A stretch of DNA of 64,000 bases from positions 152,397,148-152,461,147 of the forward strand of contig NC_053040.3 of NCBI RefSeq assembly GCF_002575655.3, in the 5' to 3' direction. Made by a program: the position numbers and the translations under genes. Shown here piece by piece: positions 54,039-64,000 of the stretch. Numbering within the stretch: the first letter of the stretch is position 1; the number at the start of each line of letters is the position of its first letter. Under the pieces are notes generated by a model. It was not told where the DNA came from. It made no database searches and saw only the letters and a list, made by a program, of their open reading frames with translations. This stretch comes from Aegilops tauschii subsp. strangulata. Lineage: Eukaryota > Streptophyta > Magnoliopsida > Poales > Poaceae.

Positions 54039-54552
54039 GAGTCATTTAGCACTATGCATTTTCAAACTTTTTGGTAACTTGTTGCCAAAGGGGGAGAAAA
54101 ATGTATAGATCATAGGCTTCGAGAGAGAGAGTGTTGGTTTTTATCTCTCTTTGCACTCTTTTTGGTTGGTTTGAAACTTTACTGCGTGCTTGTGTGATAC
54201 TACTTTGTGTCCTTGTGAGATACCTATTTGGTCTAGTGTTTGATCATATGCTACCCTTAATGCTTGTTGGATAATGCTATCTTTCATATCCTATTATGAT
54301 CATTCAATTTGCTTGGTGATGAGTGCATGCTTTTAATCTCTATCATTTTGAGCGCTCCACCAAGATGTATGTGACATGGAAGAGTAACCCATGATCCTAA
54401 TCGATTGTGCATTTGCATTCAAAAGCAAATCTTAAATAATGCACAAATTTAGGGGGAGCTCTTGCTTATCACATACTTCTCAAAGTGACGATGTTTTTCA
54501 ATCTTATTTATCATTTGTCGAAGCTTTGATCTATATGTTGTCATCAATTACC
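54039..54552 (+). other. 3' untranslated region of element D
   Basis: AT-rich and without a gene. It has two minor polypurine-like tracts, AAAGGGGGAGAAAA near 54089 and TTTAGGGGGAGCTC near 54449, before the main tract at 54553. Confidence 0.55.
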
Positions 54553-54566
54553 AAAAAGGGGGAGAT
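54553..54566 (+). other. Polypurine tract of element D
   Basis: AAAAAGGGGGAGAT directly precedes the TG of the 3' LTR, the typical Copia arrangement. Confidence 0.9.
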
Positions 54567-56235
54567 TGAAAGTGCAACTATCCCTGGGTGGTTTTGGTAA
54601 TTCCTAACAACATATAGCTCATTGAGCTAATGCTATTCCAAGATAAATATTTCAGGAAAGCTCAATGTTTGGCATGGCATGGATTAGAAAGTGGACCCTT
54701 CAAAATGCTAAGGACAAAAGATTGGATCAAGCTCAACGCACAAGACTCTACATTTTTTATTTTAGTGATCCAAGATCACATTGAGTCTATAGGAAAAGCC
54801 AATACTATTAAGAAGGGATGAGGTGTTGCTTAATGAGGATCTTCCTCAAAATGCTTAGTGATATGCTCCAAAACCCCCCACTACTTTCTCATATCCACAT
54901 ATGTCCTAAACCAAAAAGTCCAACCCGGCCCCACCGATTCTTTCCATCTGGAGCCACCGAGTTCAGTTGACATAGCCACTGCCAGAAACCCTAATCAATT
55001 CGATCTCACCGATAGGGATCTCGGTCTCACCGAGATGGGATTGCAAACTCTCTGTTTCCCTTCGTAACGTTTCGGTCAAACCGAGATGAGCGATCGGTAC
55101 CACTGAGATTGCAATGCAAACTCTCTGTTTCCTTTTCGTAACGTTTCGGTCCAACCGAGATGAGTGAATCGGTCCCACCGAGTTTGCCTGACCAACTCTC
55201 TGTTTGGCTATTACCAAAATCGGTCTCACCGAGTTTGTGTAATCGGTCTCACCGAGATTACGTTATGCCCTAACCCTAATGACATCGGTCCCACCGAGTT
55301 GACATGTCGGTCCCACCGAGAATCCTAACATTCACATTTTGAACTAAATCGGTCCGACCGAGTTTAATGATTCGGTCCCACCGAGTTTGGTGATTTGTGT
55401 GTAATGGTTAGATTTTGTGTGGAGGCTATATATACCCCTCCACCCACTCTTCATTCATGGAGGGAGCCATCAGAACATGCCTACACTTCCAATACATATT
55501 TTCTGAGAGAGAACCACCTACACTTGTGTTGAGGTTAAGATATTCCATTCCAATCGCATAAATCTTGATCTCTAGCCTTCCCCAAGTTGCTTTCGACTCA
55601 AATCTTCTTTCTACCAAATCCAATCCTATGATAGAGAGTTGAGTGTCGGGGAGACTATCATTTGAAGCACAAGAGCAAGGAGTTCATCATCAACACACCA
55701 TTTGTTACTTCTTGGAGAGTGGTGTCTCCTAGATTGGCTAGGTGTCACTTGGGAGCCTCCGACAAGATTGTGGAGTTGAACCAAGGAGTTTGTAAGGGCA
55801 AGGAGATTGCCTACTTCGTGAAGATCTACCCTAGTGAGGCAAGTCCTTCATGGGCGACGGCCATGGTGGGATAGACAAGGTTGCTTCTTCGTAGACCCTT
55901 CGTGGGTGGAGCCCTCCGTGGACTCGCGCAACCATTACCCTTCGTGGGTTGAAGTCTCCATCAACGTGGATGTACGATAGCACCACCTATCGGAACCACG
56001 GATAAAAAATCTCCGTGTCAACATTGCGTTTTCTCCCTCAAACTCATTCCTTTACCTTCATATGCAATTGTTTTACATTCCACTGCTATACTCTTAGAAT
56101 TGCATGTGTAGGTTGATTGCTTGACTTGTGCTAAGTTGCTACGATCTGCCAAGAACTAAAATTGGGAAAAGGCTAGATTTTTATTTGGTCAAGTAGTCTA
56201 ATCACTCCCCCTCTAGACATACTTCCGATCCTACA
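54567..56235 (+). repeat. 3' LTR of element D
   Basis: 1,669 bp, nearly identical to 12680-14346. It carries the same dyad array with a few half-site changes (for example TTCGATCTCACCG and CGGTACCACTG), and a TATA box at 55427-55434. It is followed by CACAC at 56236-56240. Confidence 0.95.
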
Positions 56236-56240
56236 CACAC

Positions 56241-56924
56241 CAAGGAACGAGTCCTTGTTATCTTAAGATAAACATTGTAACTCGGCAACAGTCCTTGCCA
56301 TTCTCCTGCTCTATAGCTTGATTACACTCACGCCCATGGCGGAGGTAGGGGCAAAGCAGGATTGGGCCCTTCGCCCGTTCCCTTCCCACCGTGCTACGAC
56401 CAAGTCCCGACCCAAAGTAAGGTTTTTTGGACATGGGAAAGAAGGAGCATGATGGTATAAGAGTGAGCGAAGTCTTGTACGTTCAAGTTTCATACGGAAG
56501 TAGGGAGTGGGGAATGAAAAACTTATCTGATGTTGCAGCCCCCGGTAGTCTTGGCTTGCCGTGGTCGGACCGTTGGATCTGCAGCCCCCGACAACCTTGG
56601 CTTGCAGGGGTCGGGGCGCCGGCCTGTTCTCTTTCCTCCAAACAGCTCTGCAGAAATGTCCATGCACACCCTGCGAACCTAAAATGGAGGGGAAGGAACA
56701 GAGAGATGCACACTCGACCTCTATGCTAGGGGTTAGTCGCCGCTAAGCACTATCAACCCTAACCGAGGGAGAGACTCAACCTAGCATGCATGCTAAAACT
56801 TAGGGCGCCAGCGCTTTATTTATTTATGCTCAGGGTCTGCGCCTGGCTTTGCATAGAGGGTTACATGCCTCGCCGGCGAGGCTTGTACAAAAGGTGGTCT
56901 GCCGGGGAGCCCGACAACCGCACC
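56241..56924 (-). other. Element B internal sequence downstream of pol
   Basis: Non-coding on both strands as far as I can see. It contains a short direct repeat (GCAGCCCCCGGTAGTCTTGG and GCAGCCCCCGACAACCTTGG, 46 bp apart). It continues directly into 12674 and below once element D is removed, leading to the antisense B3 gene. Confidence 0.6.
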
Positions 56925-58291
56925 TTATGGGTAAAACTTGCAAAGATGTTCAATGTTCCAGGAGTTGCTCACTGGAATAGCATCTTGGGTCTCCAGGCAG
57001 ACTGCGCTGGGCCTGGTGACTCGTATTACCCGATAAGGTCCTTCCCACTTCGGCATCACCTTGTTGGAATTCTTGGCCGATTGAACGCGCCGAAGAACAA
57101 GGTCACCTTCCTCAAAGCTTCGGGCATGAACCTTGCGGTTATGGTAGCGGCGCAAGGCTTACTGATGGCGCGCTACTCTCACAGCCGCCGAAGAGGATCT
57201 TCCTTGAGGAGCGTTGCGTCATCTTGCTGCAATTGCTCTTGCTCAAACTCGTCATAAGCGAGCACTCGGGGTGACCCGTACATTGAGTTCCGTGGGGAGA
57301 ACTGCTTCTGCCCCGTAAACGAGGGAGAAAGGTGTCTGGCCGGTGGATCGACTTGGCGTCGTTCTGATTGACCAAAGAACCACCGGCAATTCATCAATCT
57401 AGCATCGTCCGCACCTGTGTAGCCTGTCAAAAGTCCTTGTCCGGAGGCCTCGCAATACTTCAGCATTCGCCCTCTCAGCCTGGCCGTTGCTTCGTGGGTG
57501 TGCAACAGAAGCAAAATAGACCTTGCTGCCGAGGTCCTGGATGTACTGCATGAAGGTGCAGCTCGTGAACTGCGTGCCGTTGTCGGTGATGACTCTACTT
57601 GGCACACCAAAACGGCAGACTAGTCCCTTGAAGAACTTGACGGCCGACTGTGTTGTCACCTTTCTCACTGCCTCCACCTCCGGCCACTTTGTGAACTTTT
57701 CGATTGCAACGTACAAGTACTCAAAGCCCCCGACAGCACGGGGGAAGGGGCCCAGTATGTCGAGCCCCCAGACTGAGAATGGCCAGGAAAGAGGGATTGT
57801 TTGGAGAGCTTGAGCTGGTTGATGAAGCTTCTTTGAATGGAGCTGGCACGTTTCACACTTGGTTACTAGTGCCGTTGAATCCTGGAGGGTTGTGGGCCAG
57901 AAGAAACCTTGCCGGAATGCCTTGCCGGCAAGGGCCCTCGACCCTATGTGGGAGCCACATATGCCTCCATGTATCTCTGCCAACAGCTCCAGTCCTTCCT
58001 CCCGGGGAATGCACTTCAATTTCACACTGTTTGGTCTTTTTCTGCACAGAACGTCGTCGACGAACTGATACATGGCAGACTAACGGGCTACTTTCTCCGC
58101 TTCTTCCTGCTCCTCAGGGAGTTCCCCTGTTTGGAGGAATCGGACGGTATGTTGTGCCCATGCCGGAGTCTGGGCTCGACTGCAAGGACTAAAGGTGTTT
58201 CCTTTGCCATGGGAGCGGTTGTCTCTACGGCCAGGGCTTGACCCCCCGCCGGAGTCTGTTGCCCCATGGCAGGCTCAGTGTCCACGACAAC
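56925..58291 (-). pseudogene. Gypsy pol fragment of element B: RNase H-integrase linker and integrase
   Basis: Read from 58291 downward. A linker with an acidic Gln/Glu-rich stretch comes first, with a frame change near 58160 and a stop before MYQFVDDVLCRKRP (58073). The integrase zinc-binding part follows (HGGICGSH, KCETCQLH). The catalytic core has the Asp in WGLDILGPF, the Asp in ITDNGTQF and the Glu in SNGQAERANAEVL, so all three acidic residues are present. The frame is lost near 57440 and resumes in pieces. The C-terminal part (57155-56925) has YHNRKVHARSFEEGDLVLRR and GPYRVIRV, and ends at a stop. There is no chromodomain, in keeping with a Tat-like lineage. The reverse transcriptase would lie on the far side of element E. 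Confidence 0.85.
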
Positions 58292-61200
58292 TGTAACACC
58301 CCGCATGTAACTTGCCATATTTGTAACTCCGACTCTTACCATTTTCGGCTATGTGATATGTTTTTCCCTCCGTTTTCGGGTTTTGTCTTTCGTTTTGTAT
58401 TTTGTCATGTCATGCATTTTCATATCATGTCATCATGTGCATTGCATTCGCATACGTGTTCGTCTCATGCATCCGAGCATTTTCCCCGTTGTCCGTTTTG
58501 CAATCCGGCGCTCCTATCTCCTCCTGTGCACCCCTCTAGTTTTCTTTCGTGTGCGTGTGTCAAACTTTCTCGGAATGGACCGAGGCTTGTCAAGTGGCCT
58601 TAATATACCACCCGGAGACTACCGGTCAAGTTTCGTTCCATTCGGAGGTCGTTTGGTACTCCAACGGTTAACCGGGCAGCCGCAAAGTCCATTTGAGTAT
58701 CCAGCAAACCCCCCCCCCCCCCAAAACCAGCCCAAAACCCACCAAACTCTCTTCCATGCACAGGCCCGATCTGATCTGGTAGCCTCGTGCCCGTTGACTT
58801 TCTCTCGAACCCCCCCAAATTTCTTCCAAGTCCCCACTAATTTTCAGCAAGTGCTCATGTTCCCGATGCGATAACTTCTTGCATGTAGCTCCGATTCGCG
58901 CGTATAATATGTCGAATTGTTTGTCTCGTGATGCCCTTCATTTTGTTCAATTGCACCATGTTCATTAGAGGTCATCTTGATGCCCAAATCTTCGTTGGAA
59001 GAGGGCTAGTTGCTGTTAATCTCTGGTTCTTAGCAGAACTTGGAGATTTGTCATTTTTGTATCATTTAATCTGTGCATCTTTTGAGCATGAGCTCTACAT
59101 GTGTTTTGAAGTATGCCATGCCATCTTTCCAGTGGTATAGTCAAGGTATTTTTGTGATCTTTGCGGTGACTAGCACAAGCATGCAAAGTAGGCCCCGTAA
59201 TATTTCTGATTTCAGGGACTTAGTGATTTCTCTAAGTCCTTGTCTGGTGTAATTTTGTTGCCATGTAAACTTGATGCTACAGAGAGATCCATGCATAATT
59301 TGGAGATGTTCAGTAAGGATGTTTTGTAGCTATAGTTGTAATGGATCCATTTCCGCAATTGTTCGCAATCATGGAGTGCCATAGCATGACTTAATATTGC
59401 TCTACTTTTGCTATAAAATATTTCTGGCAGATTCTTAACATGATATGCATTTTTGCCAAGCTTATTGTAGTTGATCCATACATGCTATGCAATTGTTCTT
59501 GCCATGGATAGCTTCATAAACATTCCATCTTGCTGTAGGTATTCTTGGTTTGTGATGCATTGCTTTGTAGTGAGTGCATCAAGCTCACAAAGAGGCCTAC
59601 ATATTAATATTTCTGCCATGCTCTGTTTTCTGCTAAGTCTGAAACCTGATAACGAAACTTGCTATGTTTACATGCTTGCCATCATATCTTCTGGTCCTTT
59701 TTGCCTCATGGTCAGTAAGGGACTTTTGTCATGTGCATTTATTAGAACACTACCATGCCTTGTTTTGCTATGTTAAGTTCCTGTAGCATGTTGATTTCGT
59801 GCTCTCAACATTGCTACCTGATGCTGTTTTCTGCCATGTCCAGTTTTTCACCAAGTCTGTGAACCTGTAATCTTTTGCACTTTTTCCATGCTTGTTTGAG
59901 CTTCATATGCTGTGAACTAGCCGTAGCTCAGTATTCATCTTTTGTAACGCATCTCCTGTAGATTACTGCCATGTGCTTTGTTGCTATGTTGGGGTGCTGT
60001 AGCATTGTTGCTTGTTGCATTTTATGTGCTATCTTGCTGTTTATCGCAGATTCGTGTCATTCTTGTTTTGCTTGCCATTTGCAAACCGTGCATCCGATTC
60101 CGGTGATCCTTATATCGATTTCGACCGAAATCATCTCACCTTTCCAGTGGCATGCTTGGTTTGCCAAGTTACTGCCATGTTCATCATTTTCCTTCCGGAG
60201 CACGCATATGCATCGCATATCATATCTTGCATATCATACATGTTTTGCATCATGTTGCTTGCGCATTTCTCGTTGTTGATTGTGGTTCCGTTTATTTGTG
60301 TTCTTGTCTTGGGTAGAGCCGGGAGACGAGTTCGTGAACGAGGAACCTGTCGAGTACACTTACGAGGATCAAGCTTTCGACAACTCTGAGAATCTTGCAG
60401 GCAAGAGGACCACCCCTCGAAATCACTTCTATCTTTGCTTTGCTAGTTGTTCGCTCTATTGCCATGCTCCGCTACCTATCACTTGCTATATCATGTCTCC
60501 TATTTTAGCCATGTCAGCCCTAACCATCCTTTCCTAGCAAACCGTTGTTTGGCTATGTTACCGATTTTGCTCAGCCCTTCTTATAGCGTTGCTAGTTGCA
60601 GGTGAAGTTGAAGTTTGTTCCATGTCGGAACATGGATATGTTGGGATATCACAATATCTCTTATTTAATTAATGCATCTATATATATTTGGTAAAGGGTG
60701 GAAGGCTCGGCCTTATGCCTGGTGTTTTGTTCCACTCTTGCCGCCCTAGTTATTGTTATACCGGGATTATGTTCCTTGAGTTTGCGTTCCTTACGCGGTC
60801 GGGTGATTTATGGGACCCCCTTGACAGTTCGCCTTGAATAAAACTCCTCCAGCAAGGCCCAACCTTGGTTTTACCATTTGCTACCTAAGCCTTTTCTCCC
60901 GGGTTTTCGCGAGCCCGAGGGTCATCTTATTTTAACCCCCCCGGGCCAGTGCTCCTTCGAGTGTTGGTCCGAACCGAGCAGCCTGCGGGGCCACCTCGGG
61001 GAAACTTGAGGTCTGGTTTTACTCATAGCTTGACTTATCTGGTGTGCCCTGAGAACGAGATATGTGCAGCTCCTATCGGGATTTGTTGGCACATTCGGGC
61101 GCCTTTGCCGGTCTTGTTTTACCATCATCGAGATGTCTTGTAAACCGGGATTCCGAGACTGATCGGGTCTTTTCGGGAGAAGGTTTATCCTTCGTTGACC

Positions 61201-62017
61201 GTGAGAGCTTATGATGGGCTAAGTTGGGGCACCCCTGCAGGGTATTATCTTTTGAAAGCCGTGCCCGCGGTTATGAGGCAGATGGGAATTTGTTAATGTC
61301 CGGTTGTAGATAACTTGTCACTTGACCCAATTAAAATACATCAACTGCGTGAGTAGCCGTGATGGTCTCTTCTCGGCGGAGTCCGGGAAGTGAACACGGT
61401 CTGTGTTATGTATGACGTAAGTAGGTGTTCAGGACCTCTTCTTGGTCATTGCTAGATGACGTCCGTTCCATTGCTTCTCTTCTCGCTCTCATTTGCGCAA
61501 GTTGGCCACCATATATGCTTTTGCCGCTGCAGCTCCACCTCTTTGCACCTCCTTGTCCTATAAGCTTAAATAGTCTTGATCTCGCGGGTGTGAGATTGCT
61601 GAGTCCCCGTGACTCACAGATACTTCCAAACAGTTGCAGGTGCCGACGATGCCAGTGCCGACGATGACGTCGATCTCAAGTGGGAGTTCGACGAGGAACG
61701 TGGTCGTTACTATGTGTCTTTTCCTGATGATCAGTAGTGGAGCCCAGTTGGGACGATCGGGGATCTAGCATTTGGGGTTGTCTTATTTTCATCTGGATTT
61801 TGACCGTAGTCGGTCTATATGTTTGTATTTTGGATGATGTATGATGATATTTATGTATTGTGTGAAGTGGCGATTGTAAGCCAACTCTTTATCCCATTCT
61901 TGTTCATTACATGGGATTGTGTGAAGATGACCCTTCTTGCGACAAAACCACTATGCGGTTATGCCTCTAAGTCATGCCTCGACACGTGGGAGATATAGCC
62001 GCATCGTGGGCGTTACA
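58292..62017 (+). repeat. 5' LTR of element E
   Basis: 3,726 bp from TGTAACACCCC to GGGCGTTACA, with 6-bp inverted ends TGTAAC/GTTACA. The boundary on the right is fixed by the primer site. It contains a poly-C run near 58711 and two coding-like blocks (60317-60400 and 61640-61737) with matching splice phase. Confidence 0.82.
60317..61737 (+). other. Two phase-matched coding-like blocks inside the LTR of E
   Basis: Block 1 (60317-60400) follows an AG and encodes PGDEFVNEEPVEYTYEDQAF, ending with one base of a Gly codon before GCAAGA. Block 2 (61640-61737) follows TTGCAG, completes that codon and encodes [11 protein letters not shown], then [18 protein letters not shown] and a TAG stop at 61735-61737. 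Joining them keeps the frame and gives a very acidic, Tyr-rich tail. The donor would be GC rather than GT. A third AG-bounded block (GTGAAGTTGAAGTTTG, 60601) lies between. I recognise no family; the 5' start is not found. The coding claim is an inference. Confidence 0.4.
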
Positions 62018-62019
62018 AG

Positions 62020-62034
62020 TTGGTAATCAGAGCC
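62020..62034 (+). other. Primer-binding site of element E
   Basis: TTGGTAATCAGAGCC, the methionine-tRNA type (TTGGTATCAGAGC) with one extra A, two bases after the LTR. Confidence 0.75.
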
Positions 62035-63171
62035 ATCCCCGACTTAGGAGCCCCCTGCTTGATCGAATCGCTGGCGTTGTTGAGTCTAGATCAAAAATGT
62101 TTTGAGTCTTAGGATTATATATATCGGAGAGTAGGATTCTTTTTACTCCTCAGTCCCTTCGTCGCTCTGGTGAGGTCTCCTGACGTAGAGTTTTGACTAC
62201 TCTCTCCTCAAATTTCACTAAAAAAAATTTTAGGATCACGCGGGTATCTTGGAATCGTTCCGATGGATTTGTGACGAGAACATTGTTCTTGGTGCCTCCT
62301 GACATTTAGGGGTTGTGGCAGTGTCCCGGGGAGTTGAGCTCCGAGGTGTTGTCGTCACAATTTTATCGTTGCAGTTCTGGAATACCTGAGTTTCGCCGAC
62401 ATCGAAATCTCTTTTATGTAGTTGTTGGTGAGATCACCTCAACGCCACCCAGTACTGGGGCGGGAGTTCGGGAGTATTGCCATAACTTGCATAACGGATG
62501 TTTTTCGAAGGTTGAGGTAAACGATTTCCGAAGGTTTCTTGGTTATGTGTTGACGGATGGATACAGCTGGATCTAGGGATTGCTAGTTTGGGTGATATAT
62601 TTTGTGTCCCCTGTATCCCCTACACCAGATTGCATAACCAGAAAGTTTTGAGAGTTTATAAGTGGGAATTCAAGTAGCCTTAGGATATCTTTCCGACAGA
62701 CGCATGATATGAGATTGGGGTTCGACGTCTAGTGGTCCGCCTGTATACGGTTGATTTTTCAGTGGTCTCGTTGTGTCTTAAAGAGTCCATGGCTTTGCCG
62801 ACTCGGGGACGCTTCGTATGTCATGTGCACAGCCTTGTACATGATGGTGCTGTACGATTGAGCCCGTGTGGGCCCCACCACGAAAACTTCGGACGAAATA
62901 TCTATCATATGTTTGTTCCGGCTTATTCTGCAAGCCAATACTTTGTTTTATTTTGTATTGTGGTATTCGAGTTGCTTCGAATTCATATGATCATTCCATA
63001 TCTCTTTCAAGTGGCTTCTCAACTTATGGAAGTGTGATGTTTTACTACGGAATTCATTCGTTCATCTTCGTTCGAATGTTTATTGTGAAGACTATATGTT
63101 GCAATTTCTATCCGTTGATTCTACTTATCTATCTGTCTATCAAGATGCTAACGGATGTCACCCTCTTCAGG
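62035..63171 (+). other. 5' leader of element E
   Basis: No credible ORF. It ends CTCTTCAGG directly before the gag ATG, which resembles a splice acceptor, so a leader intron is possible. Confidence 0.5.
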
Positions 63172-64000
63172 ATGGCTCCGCCAACGCGTCAGAATCCGGA
63201 TCGCAATGAAGGGAGTCAAGCGAACCCTCCGCCACCACCTCCACCTCCGGAGGCATGGCAAGCAATCATGGCAGCCACCAACGCCAATGCTCAGATGATT
63301 CTGCAACTCTTGCAAGAACGTACTCAAGGGCAAGGCAATCAAGGCAATCAAGGTCAAGGCAACAATCAGTTCCACTTTGCCACTCTCAACCAGTTTCTCG
63401 CAAATCAGCCCAAGTCTTTCAGCTACTGTGCCGAGGCCACGGATGCCGATGATTGGCTCGTGGACATCAACAAGCATTTTGAATGTAGCAATGTCAGGCC
63501 TGAGGACTTTGTCAAGTTTTCTTCTTTCCAGCTCAAGGACCAAGCTGCTGATTGGTTTTAGCAATACAAAGATTCCAGAGGAGGTCGTGTGATCACTTGG
63601 ATTGACTTCTGTCGGGACTTCAAAGCGCACCACATTCCACAAAGTGTTGTTGAGAGCAAGCGTGAGGAGTTCCGCAATCTCAAGCAAGGCAACATGTCTG
63701 TGTATCAATACAACATTCAGTTTCAGAAACTTGCTCGCTTCGCTAAACAAGACGTTCCTGATGAAAAGAGCATGATCTATCACTTCAGAGGTGGCCTTAA
63801 AGAGGATCTACAGTTAGCTCTCGTTCTTGTTGAGCCTACTCACTTTGATCAATTCTACAATATGGCACTGAAGCAAGAGGCTGCTCAGCTCAAGTGTGAG
63901 GCTTCTAAGAAGAGAGTCAGAGACGCAGTTCAGTCTCCTTCTTCCTCACTTGTTGCAGCTAAGCAACAGAAGTTCTGGTTGCCTCCTCCTCCTCCGTTTC
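63172..64000 (+). pseudogene. Gypsy gag of element E, N-terminal part with one stop (runs off window)
   Basis: ATG 63172 starts MAPPTRQNPDRNEG, followed by a Pro run and a Gln/Gly/Asn-rich stretch. The retrotransposon gag domain follows (DADDWLVDINKHFECSNV, FSSFQLKDQAADWF). A TAG at 63559-63561 interrupts it; the frame then continues to the window edge (QYKDSRGGRVITWIDF, QYNIQFQKLARFA, FRGGLKEDLQLAL). The stop stands where Gln is expected, consistent with CAG to TAG. Gag would form the particle and package element RNA. The zinc knuckle and pol lie outside the window. Confidence 0.82.

Larger units (their letters stand above)
12680..56235 (+). mobile_element. Non-autonomous Copia-type element D with two genes, split by the CACTA
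   Basis: 5' LTR 12680-14346, primer site 14349-14360, gag 14432-16614, spacer to 17213, CACTA insertion 17214-50821, second ORF 51963-54038, polypurine tract 54553-54566, 3' LTR 54567-56235. The 5-bp target duplication CACAC flanks it (12675-12679 and 56236-56240). Without the CACTA the element is about 9.9 kb. I find no protease, integrase, reverse transcriptase or RNase H between gag and the second ORF, so replication would depend on pol from another element. The two LTRs are close: by eye I count four differences in the first 260 bp. Confidence 0.9.
9710..58291 (-). mobile_element. Gypsy element B (probably Tat-like), split by element D
   Basis: Read on the minus strand: pol (58291-56925), 3' internal region (56924-56241, then 12679-10878 after removing D), polypurine tract, and 3' LTR (10877-9710). 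Its 5' half lies beyond element E, which interrupts pol at 58292. The two internal blocks join exactly across the CACAC target duplication of D (12675-12679 and 56236-56240). The element carries an antisense gene between pol and the 3' LTR. It was inserted in the 3' LTR of C. It shares its LTR with element A. Confidence 0.85.
58292..64000 (+). mobile_element. Long-LTR Gypsy element E (Del/Tekay-like), 5' part
   Basis: 5' LTR 58292-62017, primer site 62020-62034, leader to 63171, and gag from 63172 running off the window. It was inserted into the pol gene of element B. The LTR length of 3.7 kb, the methionine-tRNA-type primer site and the gag sequence fit the Del/Tekay chromovirus lineage, but the chromodomain that would prove it is outside the window. 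The 5' target duplication would be ACAAC (58287-58291), with its partner not visible. Confidence 0.82.

Noticed and set aside
58600..58837. Small overlapping open frames around the poly-C run in LTR E
   Set aside because: They are frame shadows of a homopolymer and lie in an LTR.

Overview
This is a grass genome window, almost certainly Triticeae (wheat, Aegilops or a close relative). It shows nested LTR retrotransposons, a very large CACTA transposon, Stowaway MITEs ending in CTCCCTCC, and eukaryotic signals (TATA boxes, splice sites, tRNA-type primer sites). I see no bacterial-style operon, no tRNA or rRNA gene, and no clearly single-copy host gene outside transposable elements.

The layout resolves into a five-level nest. 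The oldest piece is a decayed Copia fragment (G, minus strand, 2231-3934), cut on its left by a Gypsy element (A, minus, 1-2230: 5' LTR plus the start of gag, running off the window). Element C (plus, 3935-9709), a non-autonomous LTR element, lies to the right of G. Its 3' LTR is broken at 9710 by a second Gypsy element of the same LTR family as A (B, minus): 3' LTR 9710-10877, internal region 10878-12679 and again 56241-58291. B is split by a Copia-type element (D, plus, 12680-56235, 5-bp target duplication CACAC). D is itself split by a 33.6-kb CACTA transposon (F, 17214-50821, 3-bp target duplication GAG). On the right, the pol gene of B is cut at 58292 by a long-LTR Gypsy element (E, plus) whose gag runs off the window.

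Element D has no pol. It carries a Copia-type gag and, 3' of the CACTA, a second long ORF with a plant-transposon-protein-like domain. That ORF sits behind an apparent internal promoter. Both LTRs and this internal promoter carry arrays of an 11-bp dyad, CGGT-N3-ACCG, arranged in pairs 21-23 bp apart (14 dyads in the 5' LTR, 14 inside). This is the most striking unexplained structure in the window.

Element B has, antisense between pol and its 3' LTR, a gene with its own TATA box that encodes an RG-rich N-terminus and a B3-type DNA-binding domain, broken by one stop codon. The LTRs of A and B carry their own palindrome array (GGCAAG-N3-CTTGCC), and the LTR of C has a long hairpin just upstream of its TATA box.

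The CACTA element has typical subterminal repeats at both ends and a degenerate TnpA-like (Ptta/En-Spm) gene on the minus strand with a tandemly amplified exon. Its 17-kb centre holds cellular-gene pieces: an intact DEDDy 3'-5' exonuclease ORF, a broken F-box/FBD gene, and two other broken gene fragments. The LTR of E contains two coding-like blocks whose splice phases match.

Most coding regions are interrupted by one or two in-frame stops or single-base shifts, as expected for silenced and methylated transposable elements. The ORFs with no lesion inside the window are the exonuclease and the visible part of gag in A.
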